Source: Liquorilactobacillus sicerae
GTDB taxonomy: Bacteria > Bacillota > Bacilli > Lactobacillales > Lactobacillaceae
Length of the DNA stretch: 64,000 bases
Assembly: GCF_029916425.1 (NCBI RefSeq)
Contig: NZ_JAHAVQ010000005.1
Span: forward strand, 89,786 to 153,785
Direction of reading: 5' to 3'
Shown: positions 1 through 10,598 of the stretch, one piece after another
Numbering within the stretch: position 1 is the stretch's first letter
How the letters are laid out: each line of letters begins with the position of its first letter
Notes under the pieces: generated by a model
Databases searched by the model: none
Seen by the model: the letters and a program-made list of their open reading frames with translations, nothing else
Told to the model about the DNA's origin: nothing
Translations under genes and position numbers: made by a program

Positions 1-742
1 AATAATGAGCGACCGTTGGCAATAATTGTAAGATCAGATTTGGTAAAAGATTAGCAATTATTAGATCAGCTGGCCTTCTTGCATTTTGCAATAAATTACT
101 CTGCATGAATGAAACATTCTTAGCTAAGCCGTTGAGCTGCAAATTTTTCTTAGCCGCTGCTAAAGCAAGCACGTCAAGCTCATAGCCATCGACCCACTCA
201 GCTCCTAACAAGCTGGAAGCTAAACTTAAGATCCCTGAACCAGCTCCAACATCAATTACTGACTGATTGGTAAGTAAGCTTTCCTCGAGTGCTTGCAGTG
301 CTAAAATCGTAGTTGGATGCATTCCCGTTCCAAAAGATTGACCAGGGTTCAATTTCAGCACTATTTCACCCTGAAACTTGGAGCAATATTTTTTCCAAGC
401 GGGAACGATCGTTAAGAAATGACTAATATGCTGAATATTATAATAATTTTCCCACTGATGCTGCCATGTCTCTTCATCAACTTGGACTACTTTCCAAGTC
501 AGTGCGCCGACTTTTAATTGACAATTTCTCAAACTATTTAATTGCTGTTTTATTTCAGTAAAATTCTGATCCCATTCAGGTGTTATATTAAAGTAGCCAA
601 TTAACTTAACTGGTTGTCGCGAATCACCTTGAAAATCCAAATCATCAATTTGATTTCCCAAACTGCCTGCTTGTAATAATATTTCACTCGCAGCCGCAAC
701 CGCTTGATTATCAAGTGAAATGGTCAATTTATTCCATTGCAA
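1..742 (-). CDS. prmA: Ribosomal protein L11 methyltransferase PrmA (3' part beyond window)
   Basis: SAM-dependent enzyme that methylates ribosomal protein L11 in the cytoplasm. The reading frame is open from a TTG at 742 to the window edge, so only about 247 residues are visible of the roughly 310 usual for the family. The N-terminal domain is followed by the class I methyltransferase core, with the glycine-rich SAM loop DVGAGSGILS and the downstream IIANLLPNLI motif, which corresponds to the family's N-[IL]L catalytic-site motif. The TTG start is chosen because a GGAGG lies 8 bases upstream and no better start follows. In many Firmicutes prmA directly follows dnaJ; here lepA and two small unknown genes lie between them. 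Identity is confident; the missing C-terminus cannot be judged. Confidence 0.9.
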   Translation of the reverse strand, partial: MQWNKLTISLDNQAVAAASEILLQAGSLGNQIDDLDFQGDSRQPVKLIGYFNITPEWDQNFTEIKQQLNSLRNCQLKVGALTWKVVQVDEETWQHQWENYYNIQHISHFLTIVPAWKKYCSKFQGEIVLKLNPGQSFGTGMHPTTILALQALEESLLTNQSVIDVGAGSGILSLASSLLGAEWVDGYELDVLALAAAKKNLQLNGLAKNVSFMQSNLLQNARRPADLIIANLLPNLILQLLPTVAHY

Positions 743-1061
743 AAACTCGTCCTCCGTATTCTTCAATGTTAATGTCTATAAGCTATCTTAGTAGCTCAAA
801 ATTAGACTGGCAATCATTATTTTAAAATTACTAGTTATTTCAGTCGTTTTTTGCTAAAATTTACTTGAATTTAATTCGAAATCAAATATGCCATTTGATC
901 AACTACAGCTTAAAGATCTATAATTAATTTAATTGCTATTATGAATACTTAATTAACCAGTAGCAATGACTTAATGACAATTGGTGATTATAGCTATTTT
1001 TTCCAAAAAACAGTACAAATTGGGAGGGACAGGTAACAGCCTTTTCTAGGTTGTCAAATCA
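743..1061. other. Intergenic region between divergent prmA and unknown membrane gene
   Basis: About 320 bases of AT-rich DNA. It holds the prmA promoter near its left side and presumably the promoter of the + strand gene at 1062, for which I see no convincing -35/-10 pair. No ORF with a ribosome binding site and no strong hairpin were seen. Confidence 0.5.
785..813 (-). promoter_or_regulatory. Predicted sigma-A promoter of prmA
   Basis: On the minus strand TTGCCA (808-813) and TAAGAT (785-790) are separated by exactly 17 bases, about 45 bases before the TTG start of prmA. Prediction by eye only. Confidence 0.5.
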
Positions 1062-1415
1062 ATGATAAAGTTTATAGGATTGATACTTTACATATTTTGG
1101 ATTTTGTTATTGTTTTTAAAATATCAACAACTAGTTAAAAATCGGCATTTTTCTTACAAAGAACTTTTTTTTGGCCATCTTTCTTGGTATCAAAATTCAC
1201 GCAATTGGGTCTTGATTTTAGCTATTTTAATTTGTGAATTGACACTAAAGTTAAAAAGTATTTATCTCTTACTAGCCTTGACTGGTTTATTACTTTTATT
1301 AATTAGTGGACTCAACTGGCATTTTAAAATCCAACGCTCTATCATAACTTTAAGTGTCTTTTTTCTTGGAGCTTTAATGATGTTTGGTAGCGGCTGGATC
1401 CTTTATCAGCTTTAA
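1062..1415 (+). CDS. Hypothetical small integral membrane protein (117 aa)
   Basis: Function not recognised. The protein is strongly hydrophobic, with about four predicted membrane segments: roughly residues 3-20, 47-62, 67-83 and 94-114. A short charged stretch (KNRHFSYKE) follows the first segment. It is rich in Leu, Ile and Phe with almost no acidic residues, as is common for lactobacilli inner-membrane proteins. The ATG at 1062 is the only plausible start, because an in-frame stop lies 15 bases upstream; the ribosome binding site is weak (AGG about 10 bases before). It is followed after 55 bases by another small gene on the same strand and may be co-transcribed with it. Real coding status is likely but not certain. 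Confidence 0.6.
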   Translation: MIKFIGLILYIFWILLLFLKYQQLVKNRHFSYKELFFGHLSWYQNSRNWVLILAILICELTLKLKSIYLLLALTGLLLLLISGLNWHFKIQRSIITLSVFFLGALMMFGSGWILYQL

Positions 1416-1470
1416 GAACTATAATTTTGCTGAATTAAATTAAATCTTGAAAATCAAGGAGATAATTAAA

Positions 1471-1701
1471 TTGAAAATCGTATTTGATCTTTGGCGTTAT
1501 TCTGATTGGGGATACACAGTTGAAACACGGGAAAATGGCAAGTTGCATAAATTTGAGCGCTATGACGTTCACGACAAGCTTCTAGCTAGTTTTACCCCAA
1601 AGGATTTACAACAAATGGCTACTTGCATCGAAAAGTTAAATGATGGTGAGGATTTGCTTAACTGGAACGATTTGGATCCTTTACCAGCAACAAGCAAGTA
1701 A
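1471..1701 (+). CDS. Hypothetical small soluble protein (76 aa)
   Basis: Function not recognised. The product is a small, soluble, mildly acidic protein rich in Trp, Tyr and Asp (DLWRYSDWGY near the N-terminus, LLNWNDLDPLP near the end) with no membrane segment. Two in-frame TTG codons are possible starts, at 1447 and 1471. I choose 1471 because AAGGAG at 1455-1460 sits 10 bases ahead of it, whereas nothing comparable precedes 1447. It lies downstream of the membrane protein gene at 1062 and is followed within 25 bases by a strong terminator, so the two probably form a short transcription unit. Confidence 0.65.
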   Translation: MKIVFDLWRYSDWGYTVETRENGKLHKFERYDVHDKLLASFTPKDLQQMATCIEKLNDGEDLLNWNDLDPLPATSK

Positions 1702-1722
1702 ACTATAGTTCAGCCAATTAGC

Positions 1723-1756
1723 AAAAATGCAGGTGGTCATTAGCCTGCATTTTTTT
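1723..1756. terminator. Bidirectional rho-independent terminator
   Basis: AAAAATGCAGG and CCTGCATTTTT form a hairpin with a loop of about ten bases and a T-tract on both strands. It lies between the small + strand gene ending at 1701 and lepA ending at 1832 on the minus strand, and can serve both. Confidence 0.85.
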
Positions 1757-1831
1757 ACTATTACTAAATCAATTATCATCTCTTTTTCTGTCAACTTGGC
1801 TACCATACGCCATTTTATTACACCCGCTAAA

Positions 1832-3664
1832 CTATTTATTTTGTTCTTCATCTGTCTTCAAAACTGCCATAAATGCCTCTTGTGGAACGATCACTCTACC
1901 AACAGCTTTCATCCGCTTTTTGCCACGTTTTTGTTTTTCAAGCAATTTTGCCCGTCGATCTGGATCGCCAGTATGAATCCGTGCAGTAACATCTTTGCGA
2001 TAGGCTTTGATATTTGTTCGAGCAATTATTTTAGCACCAATTGCAGCTTGAATTGGAATTTCAAAGTTTTGCCGAGGAATAATGGCTTTAAGTCGAACCG
2101 TTATTTCTCGACCACGCTGTTGAGCATTTTGACGATGAGTAATAAAACTTAACGCATCAATTTTTTCTCCATTCAATAAAATATCAATTTTAACTAGATC
2201 ACTTGGCTGACTAGTACTCAATTCATAATCAAGCGAAGCATAACCACGGGTGCTTGATTTCAATTTATCAAAAAAATCATAGATGATTTCTGCCAATGGA
2301 ATTTGATAGATCACATTTACTCGATAATCATCTAGATAGTCCATCGTAACAAATTTGCCACGTTTTCTTTGGCAAAGTTCCATAACGGCACCCACATAAT
2401 CATTGGGTACCATGATAGTTGCTTTGACAAACGGCTCGTTAATCTGTTTAATTTGAGCGATGTCGGGCATTTCAGATGGATTAGCGACTTTCAAATGTGA
2501 TCCCTCAGCTAATTCAACATCATAAGTAACGGTTGGAGCCGTAGTAATCAAGTCCATATTAAATTCACGTTCCAATCGTTCTTGTACTACATCCATATGC
2601 AACAAACCCAAGAAACCACAGCGAAAGCCAAAGCCTAAGGCCTGCGAAGTTTCTGGTTCAAACTCCAACGCTGCATCATTAAGCTTCAATTTTTCCAAAG
2701 CTTCCCGCAAATCATTATACTTTGCATTATCTGTTGGATAAAGGCCCGCAAAGACCATTGGATTCATTTCACGATAACCCTTCAATGGTTTCGCAGCCGG
2801 ATTAATAGCTGAAGTCACCGTATCACCAACCCGGGTATCTTTGATATCTTTAATACTAGCAGTTAAATAGCCAACATCTCCAGCCATTAAATAGTCACGT
2901 TGCAATGGCTTAGGCGAATTAACCCCAACTTCAGTCACCTCATACTCAGTCTGACTATTCATTAACCGAATTCGATCGCCAGGTTTGACTACCCCATCGA
3001 CAACTCTAATACTTAAAACGACTCCTCGATAATCATCATAAATTGAATCAAAGATCAAAGCTTTCAACGGTGCTTCTAAATCACCATCAGGAGCTGGTAC
3101 CTGATGAACGATTTTTTCCAGGATCTCTTTAATACCAATTCCTTTTTTAGCACTAGCCAAAACTGCCCCAGTGGCATCTATACCGATCACATCTTCAATC
3201 TGTTGGCGCACTACTTCTGGTTGCGCCGATGGCAAATCAATTTTATTGATCACTGGTATAATTTCCAAATCATCGTCAATTGCTAGATAAACGTTAGCGA
3301 CTGTTTGTGCTTCGACCCCTTGAGCAGCATCAACAACCAAAATTGCTCCTTCACAGGCTGCTAAGCTGCGTGAAACTTCATAGGAAAAATCAACATGACC
3401 TGGGGTGTCAATCAAATGGAAAATATAAGTCTGACCATCATCTGCCCGATAATGAAGTTCAACCGCGTTTAGTTTAATCGTAATGCCGCGTTCTCTTTCC
3501 AAATCCATAGAATCCAACAACTGATCTTTCATTTCCCGTTTTGAAACGGTATCCGTCAACTCAAGAATTCGATCAGCCAAAGTGGACTTACCGTGATCAA
3601 TATGTGCAACGATTGAAAAATTTCGAATCCGCCGCTGCCGTTGCTTCATTTCTTTCAGATCCAT
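1832..3664 (-). CDS. lepA: Elongation factor 4 (LepA/EF4)
   Basis: Ribosome-associated translational GTPase, described as back-translocating or remodelling stalled ribosomes. The 610-residue length is typical. The N-terminal G domain has all the consensus boxes: [13 protein letters not shown] (P-loop, about residues 20-32), the switch region [16 protein letters not shown], and NKIDLP. Domains 2, 3 and 5 follow, and the LepA-specific C-terminal domain ends in the basic [11 protein letters not shown] stretch. The start ATG follows an AGTAGG sequence, and a good promoter lies just upstream. It is transcribed separately from dnaJ, which ends with a terminator on the far side of the lepA promoter. 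Confidence 0.98.
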   Translation of the reverse strand: MDLKEMKQRQRRIRNFSIVAHIDHGKSTLADRILELTDTVSKREMKDQLLDSMDLERERGITIKLNAVELHYRADDGQTYIFHLIDTPGHVDFSYEVSRSLAACEGAILVVDAAQGVEAQTVANVYLAIDDDLEIIPVINKIDLPSAQPEVVRQQIEDVIGIDATGAVLASAKKGIGIKEILEKIVHQVPAPDGDLEAPLKALIFDSIYDDYRGVVLSIRVVDGVVKPGDRIRLMNSQTEYEVTEVGVNSPKPLQRDYLMAGDVGYLTASIKDIKDTRVGDTVTSAINPAAKPLKGYREMNPMVFAGLYPTDNAKYNDLREALEKLKLNDAALEFEPETSQALGFGFRCGFLGLLHMDVVQERLEREFNMDLITTAPTVTYDVELAEGSHLKVANPSEMPDIAQIKQINEPFVKATIMVPNDYVGAVMELCQRKRGKFVTMDYLDDYRVNVIYQIPLAEIIYDFFDKLKSSTRGYASLDYELSTSQPSDLVKIDILLNGEKIDALSFITHRQNAQQRGREITVRLKAIIPRQNFEIPIQAAIGAKIIARTNIKAYRKDVTARIHTGDPDRRAKLLEKQKRGKKRMKAVGRVIVPQEAFMAVLKTDEEQNK

Positions 3665-3695
3665 TTTTATGCCTACTTTCTATCTACTTAACAGA

Positions 3696-3724
3696 ATTAT
3701 ATCAATCATTTAAATCGAATACAA
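3696..3724 (-). promoter_or_regulatory. Predicted promoter of lepA
   Basis: Minus strand TTGTAT (3719-3724), 17-base spacer, TATAAT (3696-3701), ending 31 bases before the lepA start codon. Confidence 0.65.
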
Positions 3725-3749
3725 TTAAGGGAAAACAAACCATCCTAGA

Positions 3750-3787
3750 AATAAAAATGGAGTCGCCGGCTTAAAACTGGCAACCCC
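3750..3787 (-). terminator. Terminator of dnaJ
   Basis: On the minus strand GGGGTTGCCAG (3787-3777) pairs with CCGGCGACTCC (3769-3759), with one mismatch and two G-U pairs, followed by ATTTTTATTT. It lies directly after the dnaJ stop codon. Confidence 0.75.
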
Positions 3788-3798
3788 AATTAAATCAA

Positions 3799-4926
3799 TT
3801 AAAAACCATGCTTTTTGAAACGATCAAACAATGAACCCTCGCCAGCAACCTTTTCGCCACTAGCCTCAGCAAAAGCTTTTAAGGCTTCTTTTTGACGTGA
3901 ATTCAATTTCTTAGGTGTCACAACTTTGACGGTTACTTCTTCATCACCCATTTCCTGAGTCCGTAAATGCGGAGCTCCTTTGCCACGTAAACGGAAAGTA
4001 GCACCTGATTGGGTCCCAGCTGGAATCTTCAGTTTAACATCTCCATGTACAGTTTTAGCTAAGACTTCATCACCTAGAGCAGCTTGCACAAAGCTGATTG
4101 GTTGCGTAAAGAAGATTTTCGTACCATCACGTTTAAAGATTTTGCTTGGTTTTACTCGGAAAACAATGTATAAATCACCATATGGTCCACCGTTAAAACC
4201 AGCTTCTCCTTGATTTTGCAAACGCATTTGATTGCCGTCTTCAATTCCGGCTGGGATTGAAACCTCAACTTCATGCCGTTCTTTGACATGACCAGTTCCT
4301 TGGCAGTCCTGACATTTTTCGCGGATCACTTTTCCTGTACCACCACAGACATTGCACTCAGCTTCACGAATAATTCGACCTAAAGGAGTATTTTGAGCTT
4401 GCCGAACCGTTCCTGAACCATGACATTTTTGACAAGTCTCTGGATGTGTCCCTGGTTTAGCACCAGATCCTTGGCACGTTTTGCATAAAGCTTCTCGAGT
4501 ATATTGAATATCAGTTTTCTTCCCGAAAATTGCTTCTTCAAATGTTAAAGTCATATTATATTGTAAATCATGACCTTGTCGTGGCTGATTGCGTGAACGA
4601 CCGCCGCCACCGCCACCAAAGAAAGATGAAAAAATGTCTTCAAAACCACCTGAGAAATCGCCAAAATCAGAACCCTGAAAACCGCCAAAACCTTGACCTG
4701 CATTGGCGCCAGTCGAGCCAAATTGATCAAACTGAGCTTTTTTCTGCGGATCACTTAAGATTTCATAGGCTTCATTGATTTCTTTAAACTTTTGTTCAGC
4801 TCCCGGTTCTTTATTTAAATCTGGATGATACTTTTTGGAAAGCCGCCGATAAGCTTTTTTAATTTCCGCAGCAGAAGCATCCCGTGAAACACCAAGCACT
4901 TCATAAGGATCTTTATTTCCTGCCAT
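3799..4926 (-). CDS. dnaJ: Chaperone protein DnaJ (Hsp40)
   Basis: Co-chaperone that delivers unfolded proteins to DnaK and stimulates its ATPase. All domains are present in 375 residues. The J domain carries the HPD triad in [10 protein letters not shown] near residue 35. A Gly/Phe-rich linker (about 75-115) follows. The zinc domain has four CxxCxGxG repeats ([32 protein letters not shown], about 148-210). The C-terminal substrate domains complete it. The ATG follows a GGAGGGAGA ribosome binding site. It is downstream of dnaK, but a strong terminator separates them and a candidate promoter lies within that gap, so it is probably at least partly independent of the HrcA-controlled operon. Confidence 0.98.
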   Translation of the reverse strand: MAGNKDPYEVLGVSRDASAAEIKKAYRRLSKKYHPDLNKEPGAEQKFKEINEAYEILSDPQKKAQFDQFGSTGANAGQGFGGFQGSDFGDFSGGFEDIFSSFFGGGGGGRSRNQPRQGHDLQYNMTLTFEEAIFGKKTDIQYTREALCKTCQGSGAKPGTHPETCQKCHGSGTVRQAQNTPLGRIIREAECNVCGGTGKVIREKCQDCQGTGHVKERHEVEVSIPAGIEDGNQMRLQNQGEAGFNGGPYGDLYIVFRVKPSKIFKRDGTKIFFTQPISFVQAALGDEVLAKTVHGDVKLKIPAGTQSGATFRLRGKGAPHLRTQEMGDEEVTVKVVTPKKLNSRQKEALKAFAEASGEKVAGEGSLFDRFKKHGF

Positions 4927-4964
4927 TTTCTCCCTCCATTACTTACAGTCTACTTAAAAAGAGT

Positions 4965-4993
4965 AACATAATCGTCCCGAAATAAAAAGTCAA
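4965..4993 (-). promoter_or_regulatory. Candidate promoter of dnaJ overlapping the dnaK terminator
   Basis: Minus strand TTGACT (4988-4993) followed after 17 bases by TATGTT (4965-4970). The -35 hexamer is part of the 3' arm of the dnaK terminator hairpin. No CIRCE element is visible in this gap. Confidence 0.55.
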
Positions 4994-5019
4994 AGTCCCG
5001 CAGGCCTTTGACTTTTTAT
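4982..5019 (-). terminator. Terminator after dnaK
   Basis: A perfect 14-base inverted repeat (ATAAAAAGTCAAAG / CTTTGACTTTTTAT, arms 4982-4995 and 5006-5019) with a 10-base GC-rich loop and T-runs. It lies 15 bases after the dnaK stop codon. Confidence 0.9.
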
Positions 5020-5033
5020 CCAATCAGCACTGA

Positions 5034-6896
<1,863 letters not shown>

Positions 6897-6928
6897 CTAC
6901 CTCTTTTTAGAATTTATTTTAATGATTG

Positions 6929-7546
6929 TTATTGTGCTACTACTACCATCGCTGGCCGCAAAACCCGATCCTTTAATAAGTAGCCGTCTTGGAAAACTTC
7001 TACGACTGTTTCAGACTTTTGATCCTTTTCAACCGGCACAGTCTTAACCGCTTGATGATAAAGTGGATCAAATGGTTGGCCCAATGCTTCGATTTTTGTA
7101 ATATGATTATCTTTTAAAGCTTTTTCCATATCACGATGGACCATTTCAACTCCATGCTTCAACTGTTTTGAAACATCATCCTCAGCTTCAATTTGCAAAG
7201 CACGGGCTAAATTATCTAACACTGGTAAAACATCCTTAGCCAACGCTTGACCATCATATTTGATCAATTTAGCCTGTTCATTTTTAAAGCGAGTGGTCAT
7301 ATTAGCCATTTCAGCTTCGGCACGCAAATATTTATCTTCCAGTTGATCATACTTTGCTTGCAGATCTTTTAATTGTTGCTTCAACTCCTGGTCAACCACT
7401 TTTTTCGCAGGCTTTACTTTTGAAGTTTTTGTTTCCTTATCTGCTTTTTTTGCTGTTTGCTCTTTAACTGATTTTTGTTTATTTGCGTCCGTTTCTTTCT
7501 TAGCATTTTCTTGTTTTTGGCTAAGATGACTTTCCTTTTCTGACAA
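6929..7546 (-). CDS. grpE: Nucleotide exchange factor GrpE
   Basis: Releases ADP from DnaK, so restarting the chaperone cycle. The 205-residue protein has a long Lys/Gln/Glu-rich N-terminal extension (first 50 residues), a coiled-coil dimerisation helix (LKDLQAKYDQLEDKYLRAEAE), and the C-terminal beta domain with VLPVLDNLARAL and GYLLKDRVLRPAMVVVA, the GrpE signature. The start is TTG at 7546, preceded by GAAGGGGTG at a good distance; no ATG is present near the expected N-terminus. It lies 22 bases after hrcA. Confidence 0.97.
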   Translation of the reverse strand: MSEKESHLSQKQENAKKETDANKQKSVKEQTAKKADKETKTSKVKPAKKVVDQELKQQLKDLQAKYDQLEDKYLRAEAEMANMTTRFKNEQAKLIKYDGQALAKDVLPVLDNLARALQIEAEDDVSKQLKHGVEMVHRDMEKALKDNHITKIEALGQPFDPLYHQAVKTVPVEKDQKSETVVEVFQDGYLLKDRVLRPAMVVVAQ

Positions 7547-7568
7547 GTGAACACCCCTTCTCTAATTT

Positions 7569-8606
7569 CTAATCATAGAAATCATAATAATCAAGCATCC
7601 TATGCGCTAACTCATCACGAAAGACCTCAAGTAAAGCAATAATTTTCGAATATGGCATATTGGTCGGCCCAAGAATCGCAATTAACCCTTGACCATGCTG
7701 AGCTACATCATAAGTTGTTGAGATCAAGCTGTAGTTCAAAAGTGACCGATCAGCCATTTCATTGCCAAGTTTAACATGGATCGCTTGCTGATGATCTTGA
7801 GTTGCAACTAAATTAGTAATGTCTGCTGAGCGATCAATCAATGAATATAAAGCTTTGATCTGCTCAATATTACCATCTTCAACAAAGTCTAATAGATTGA
7901 GTTTACCACCCACATAAAATTGGTCATCAACTGCCTTGTTTAAAATACCACCAAAAATACTCAAGAAACCACTTGGCTGGCGGATATAATGAACCAGCAC
8001 CGGAACACTTTCACGAAGCTTACTAACAACTTCATCCAACGGCAACCCAACAATTTGATCATTGATGATTCTAACCACTGCCTCCAGCTCCTCACCACTA
8101 ATTTGTCTTGGTAAGTTAAATAGCTGGCTTTCGACTTCACCATCGCTCGTGATCAGCATGACCATGGCTTGCTGGTTACCCATTGGCATAATTCTAAAGC
8201 CTTGCAAACGAACCTGTTTAGCTGCCGGCTTAAATGCTATCGCTGTATAATTTGTCATTTGCGACAAAATTTTGGCTGACGTAGCAACCAGTTGATCGAT
8301 TTTAAAAAACTGGTTATCTAATGATTTGCGGACATTATCGACCAGCTGCGGATCAATTGCTGAAGGCTTTACTAAATTGTCAACATAATAACGATAGCCC
8401 TTAAGTGATGGTATTCTCCCAGAAGAAGAGTGCTCCTTCAACAAAAATCCCATTTTCTCCAAAGTCGCCATCTCATTGCGGATTGTTGCTGAACTGACAT
8501 GAACTGGTAATTGACTTTCCAAAGCCTTTGACCCAACTGGATGTCCAGCGTCAGCATAATCTTGAACAATTGTTTCGAGAATCAGCAGCTGCCTTTCGGT
8601 TAGCAT
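7569..8606 (-). CDS. hrcA: Heat-inducible transcription repressor HrcA
   Basis: Repressor that binds the CIRCE inverted repeat and needs GroEL to stay active. The 345-residue protein has an N-terminal winged helix (TERQLLILETIVQDYAD; VSSATIRNEMATLEKMGFL) and the conserved GRIPSLKGYRYYVD sequence at the domain junction. The frame is open further upstream, to 8627, but that would place the start inside the CIRCE repeat. I chose the ATG at 8606, which has GAGGTGAT 4 bases in front. First gene of hrcA-grpE-dnaK and autoregulated through the adjacent operator. Confidence 0.97.
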   Translation of the reverse strand: MLTERQLLILETIVQDYADAGHPVGSKALESQLPVHVSSATIRNEMATLEKMGFLLKEHSSSGRIPSLKGYRYYVDNLVKPSAIDPQLVDNVRKSLDNQFFKIDQLVATSAKILSQMTNYTAIAFKPAAKQVRLQGFRIMPMGNQQAMVMLITSDGEVESQLFNLPRQISGEELEAVVRIINDQIVGLPLDEVVSKLRESVPVLVHYIRQPSGFLSIFGGILNKAVDDQFYVGGKLNLLDFVEDGNIEQIKALYSLIDRSADITNLVATQDHQQAIHVKLGNEMADRSLLNYSLISTTYDVAQHGQGLIAILGPTNMPYSKIIALLEVFRDELAHRMLDYYDFYD

Positions 8607-8620
8607 GATTATCACCTCGA

Positions 8621-8647
8621 TTAGCACTTAGCATCATTGAGTGCTAA
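8621..8647. promoter_or_regulatory. CIRCE operator for HrcA
   Basis: TTAGCACTT (8621-8629), nine-base spacer, GAGTGCTAA (8639-8647). This is the canonical 9-9-9 CIRCE layout with one deviation: the first arm ends in T where the consensus TTAGCACTC has C. It lies just downstream of the -10 box and 14 bases before the hrcA start. Confidence 0.95.
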
Positions 8648-8657
8648 GTCAATTATT

Positions 8658-8686
8658 AATATACAAGAAAAAGGCTGATAAGTCAA
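8658..8686 (-). promoter_or_regulatory. Promoter of hrcA-grpE-dnaK
   Basis: Minus strand TTGACT (8681-8686), 17-base spacer, TATATT (8658-8663). CIRCE begins 10 bases after the -10 box, so it covers the expected start of transcription. Confidence 0.8.
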
Positions 8687-8705
8687 GAATTGAACTTTCA
8701 TCAGC
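8668..8705 (-). terminator. Terminator of ribF overlapping the hrcA promoter
   Basis: On the minus strand GCTGAT-AAGT-CAA pairs with TTGACTTATCAGC across 8705-8674, with small bulges, followed by CTTTTTC. The 3' arm contains the TTGACT used as the hrcA -35 element. Confidence 0.7.
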
Positions 8706-8721
8706 TAAAAAGAGTTCCCTT

Positions 8722-9660
8722 TCATTTTTGAAAATAGTTCAGCGTCTGCTGCTGATCGTTTTTTAACTGTTCAATCAGTGCTTGAGCACTAACAAACTTG
8801 ACCTGTCCGCGTAAATAATGATACCAATTGACAATAACTTGTTGACCATAGACCATTTTAGAAAAATTAAGTAAATTTATTTCAATAGTTAGTTGTTGAT
8901 CGTCGCCGAAAGTCTCATTTCTGCCAATTGAAGCCATTCCCAAATAATCTTTTCCATCTAGCCATACTTTGGTCGCATAAATTCCTTCCCCCAAAACTCG
9001 TTCCTGGGAATCAATTTTTAAATTTAAAGTTGGAAAGCCCAGCTGCCGACCCAGCTGCTTGCCATGAACAACAAGCCCCGTATTTTGGTAATGATAACCT
9101 AATAACCGATTTGCTAAATCGATTTGACCCGTATCTAGCAACTGGCGAATCGTTGTTGAGCTAATTTTCTCTTGTTCAAATAAAACATGTTTGACTGTGA
9201 TTACTTGAAAGCGACCACGGGCAAATTTTGGCAAAGTTCGCATATTAGCAATCGTGTGCTTGCCATAAGTATAATCTTCACCTGCAACAACGGCTGTCGC
9301 ATGCAGACCAACCATATATTTATCGACGAATTCCTGAGGCGGCATTTGCGGCAAGGCCCCCGCCAACTTGATCACATATACATAATCAGCACCTAACTGC
9401 TGGAATAATTCTAATTTATGCTTCAATGTCGTCAAATAATGAACCTGCTTGGTCGGGACATGCTGAAAAACGATCATTGGATGCCGGTCAAGGGTCATCA
9501 CTGCTAACTTGCAGCCCAATTTTTTTGCCTGTCGAGCTGCCGTTTTGATCACCTGTTGGTGTCCGCGATGAACACCGTCAAAAAAACCAGTTGCTAAAAC
9601 GACTTTCTCGGCTGGAATGAGTTGTGAATCAAATGGCTCACTTAGTTCAATTGTTTTCAC
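8722..9660 (-). CDS. ribF: Bifunctional riboflavin kinase / FAD synthetase
   Basis: Converts riboflavin to FMN and FMN to FAD. The N-terminal nucleotidyltransferase domain shows ATGFFDGVHRGHQ (the G-x-FDGxHxGH motif) and VVAGEDYTYGK. The kinase domain has LGFPTLNL (the PTxN motif for Mg-ATP) and GIYATKVWLDG. The open frame runs upstream into truB, but the proper start is GTG at 9660: it gives a 312-residue protein of normal length, lies 5 bases after the truB stop, and has GGAAGG before it. The truB-ribF pair is a common Firmicute arrangement. A terminator follows. Confidence 0.96.
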   Translation of the reverse strand: MKTIELSEPFDSQLIPAEKVVLATGFFDGVHRGHQQVIKTAARQAKKLGCKLAVMTLDRHPMIVFQHVPTKQVHYLTTLKHKLELFQQLGADYVYVIKLAGALPQMPPQEFVDKYMVGLHATAVVAGEDYTYGKHTIANMRTLPKFARGRFQVITVKHVLFEQEKISSTTIRQLLDTGQIDLANRLLGYHYQNTGLVVHGKQLGRQLGFPTLNLKIDSQERVLGEGIYATKVWLDGKDYLGMASIGRNETFGDDQQLTIEINLLNFSKMVYGQQVIVNWYHYLRGQVKFVSAQALIEQLKNDQQQTLNYFQK

Positions 9661-9665
9661 TCTTC

Positions 9666-10571
9666 TTACCCTTCCGTCAAATCGATCATCTGTTTTGGTA
9701 CATAAAACTCTCGCTGCTGGTTTAAATGATAAATGCAACGACTTTTTTGTTGATAAGTCAGCACTAATTCATCACTGACAGCCTCTAAATCTAAAAAGCC
9801 ACCATTTTTCACCTTATTCCATTGTGCTGGTGACAACTGATAATGATCGAAGTTTTTTAAAGCTACATCCCAATCGTAAATCAGATTTTTAATTTGTCCA
9901 GTCGCTGCTGCTGTTCGTAAATGCTTAAGACTGACCGTTTCTGAAAGATCAAAACCACCACTTGTTTGTCTCGTTAACTTTGACATGACAGCAGGTACGC
10001 CCAAGGCTTTTCCTAAATCACTAGCCAGTGTTCGAATATAAGTTCCTTTGCCACAGCTTACTTCAAAAAAACAGGTTTGCTGTCCCTTTTGCGGATTGAA
10101 GACCGGTGGTTTGCTTTGGCGGAAATATTTGACTTTGATTTTTCGCTTAGGACGTTCGACCGGAATTCCTAAACGCGCGTAGTTATACAAACGTCGGCCG
10201 TTAACCTTAACTGCCGAATACAGTGGTGGAATCTGAATCAAATCACCAGTCAATTTTTCCATTGCTTGATCAATTTGCTTAACTGAAAAAGGCTCCATCA
10301 ACTTTTTTTGAGCAATTATTTTTCCATCCAAATCTTCCGTAACGGTTGCTAAGCCAAAAATTATTTCGCCGGTATAAACTTTTCCAAAATCCATCAAATA
10401 GTTAACGACTTTAGTTGCTTTCCCAATACAAATTGGCAAAACCCCGTTAACGTTCGGATCTAAGGTCCCACTATGCCCGACTCGTTTCATTTTTAAAATT
10501 TGCCGACAATGACGGACACAATCGTTGCTGGTCATGCCTTTTTCCTTATACAAAGGAATTATGCCATCCAT
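9666..10571 (-). CDS. truB: tRNA pseudouridine(55) synthase TruB
   Basis: Makes pseudouridine 55 in the T-loop of tRNAs. The 301-residue protein contains the family signature VGHSGTLDPNVNGVLP, whose Asp is the catalytic residue, plus KVYTGEIIFG, IPPLYSAVKVNGRRLYNYAR and CGKGTYIRTLASDLG. The last 80 or so residues form the PUA-like C-terminal domain. The start ATG follows AAAGGAGG at a good distance. It is separated from rbfA by a strong terminator, yet no obvious promoter fits into the short gap. Confidence 0.97.
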   Translation of the reverse strand: MDGIIPLYKEKGMTSNDCVRHCRQILKMKRVGHSGTLDPNVNGVLPICIGKATKVVNYLMDFGKVYTGEIIFGLATVTEDLDGKIIAQKKLMEPFSVKQIDQAMEKLTGDLIQIPPLYSAVKVNGRRLYNYARLGIPVERPKRKIKVKYFRQSKPPVFNPQKGQQTCFFEVSCGKGTYIRTLASDLGKALGVPAVMSKLTRQTSGGFDLSETVSLKHLRTAAATGQIKNLIYDWDVALKNFDHYQLSPAQWNKVKNGGFLDLEAVSDELVLTYQQKSRCIYHLNQQREFYVPKQMIDLTEG

Positions 10572-10598
10572 TAGCGGCCTCCTTTAATCTTTTTTGAA

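Noticed and set aside
1727..2152. 141-codon + strand ORF
   Set aside because: It begins in the terminator and is antisense to the lepA 3' end; residue use is untypical and no ribosome binding site is seen.
6929..7546. Low-complexity Lys-rich start of GrpE as a possible fused or foreign segment
   Set aside because: Charged N-terminal extensions are normal for Firmicute GrpE, and base composition does not change.
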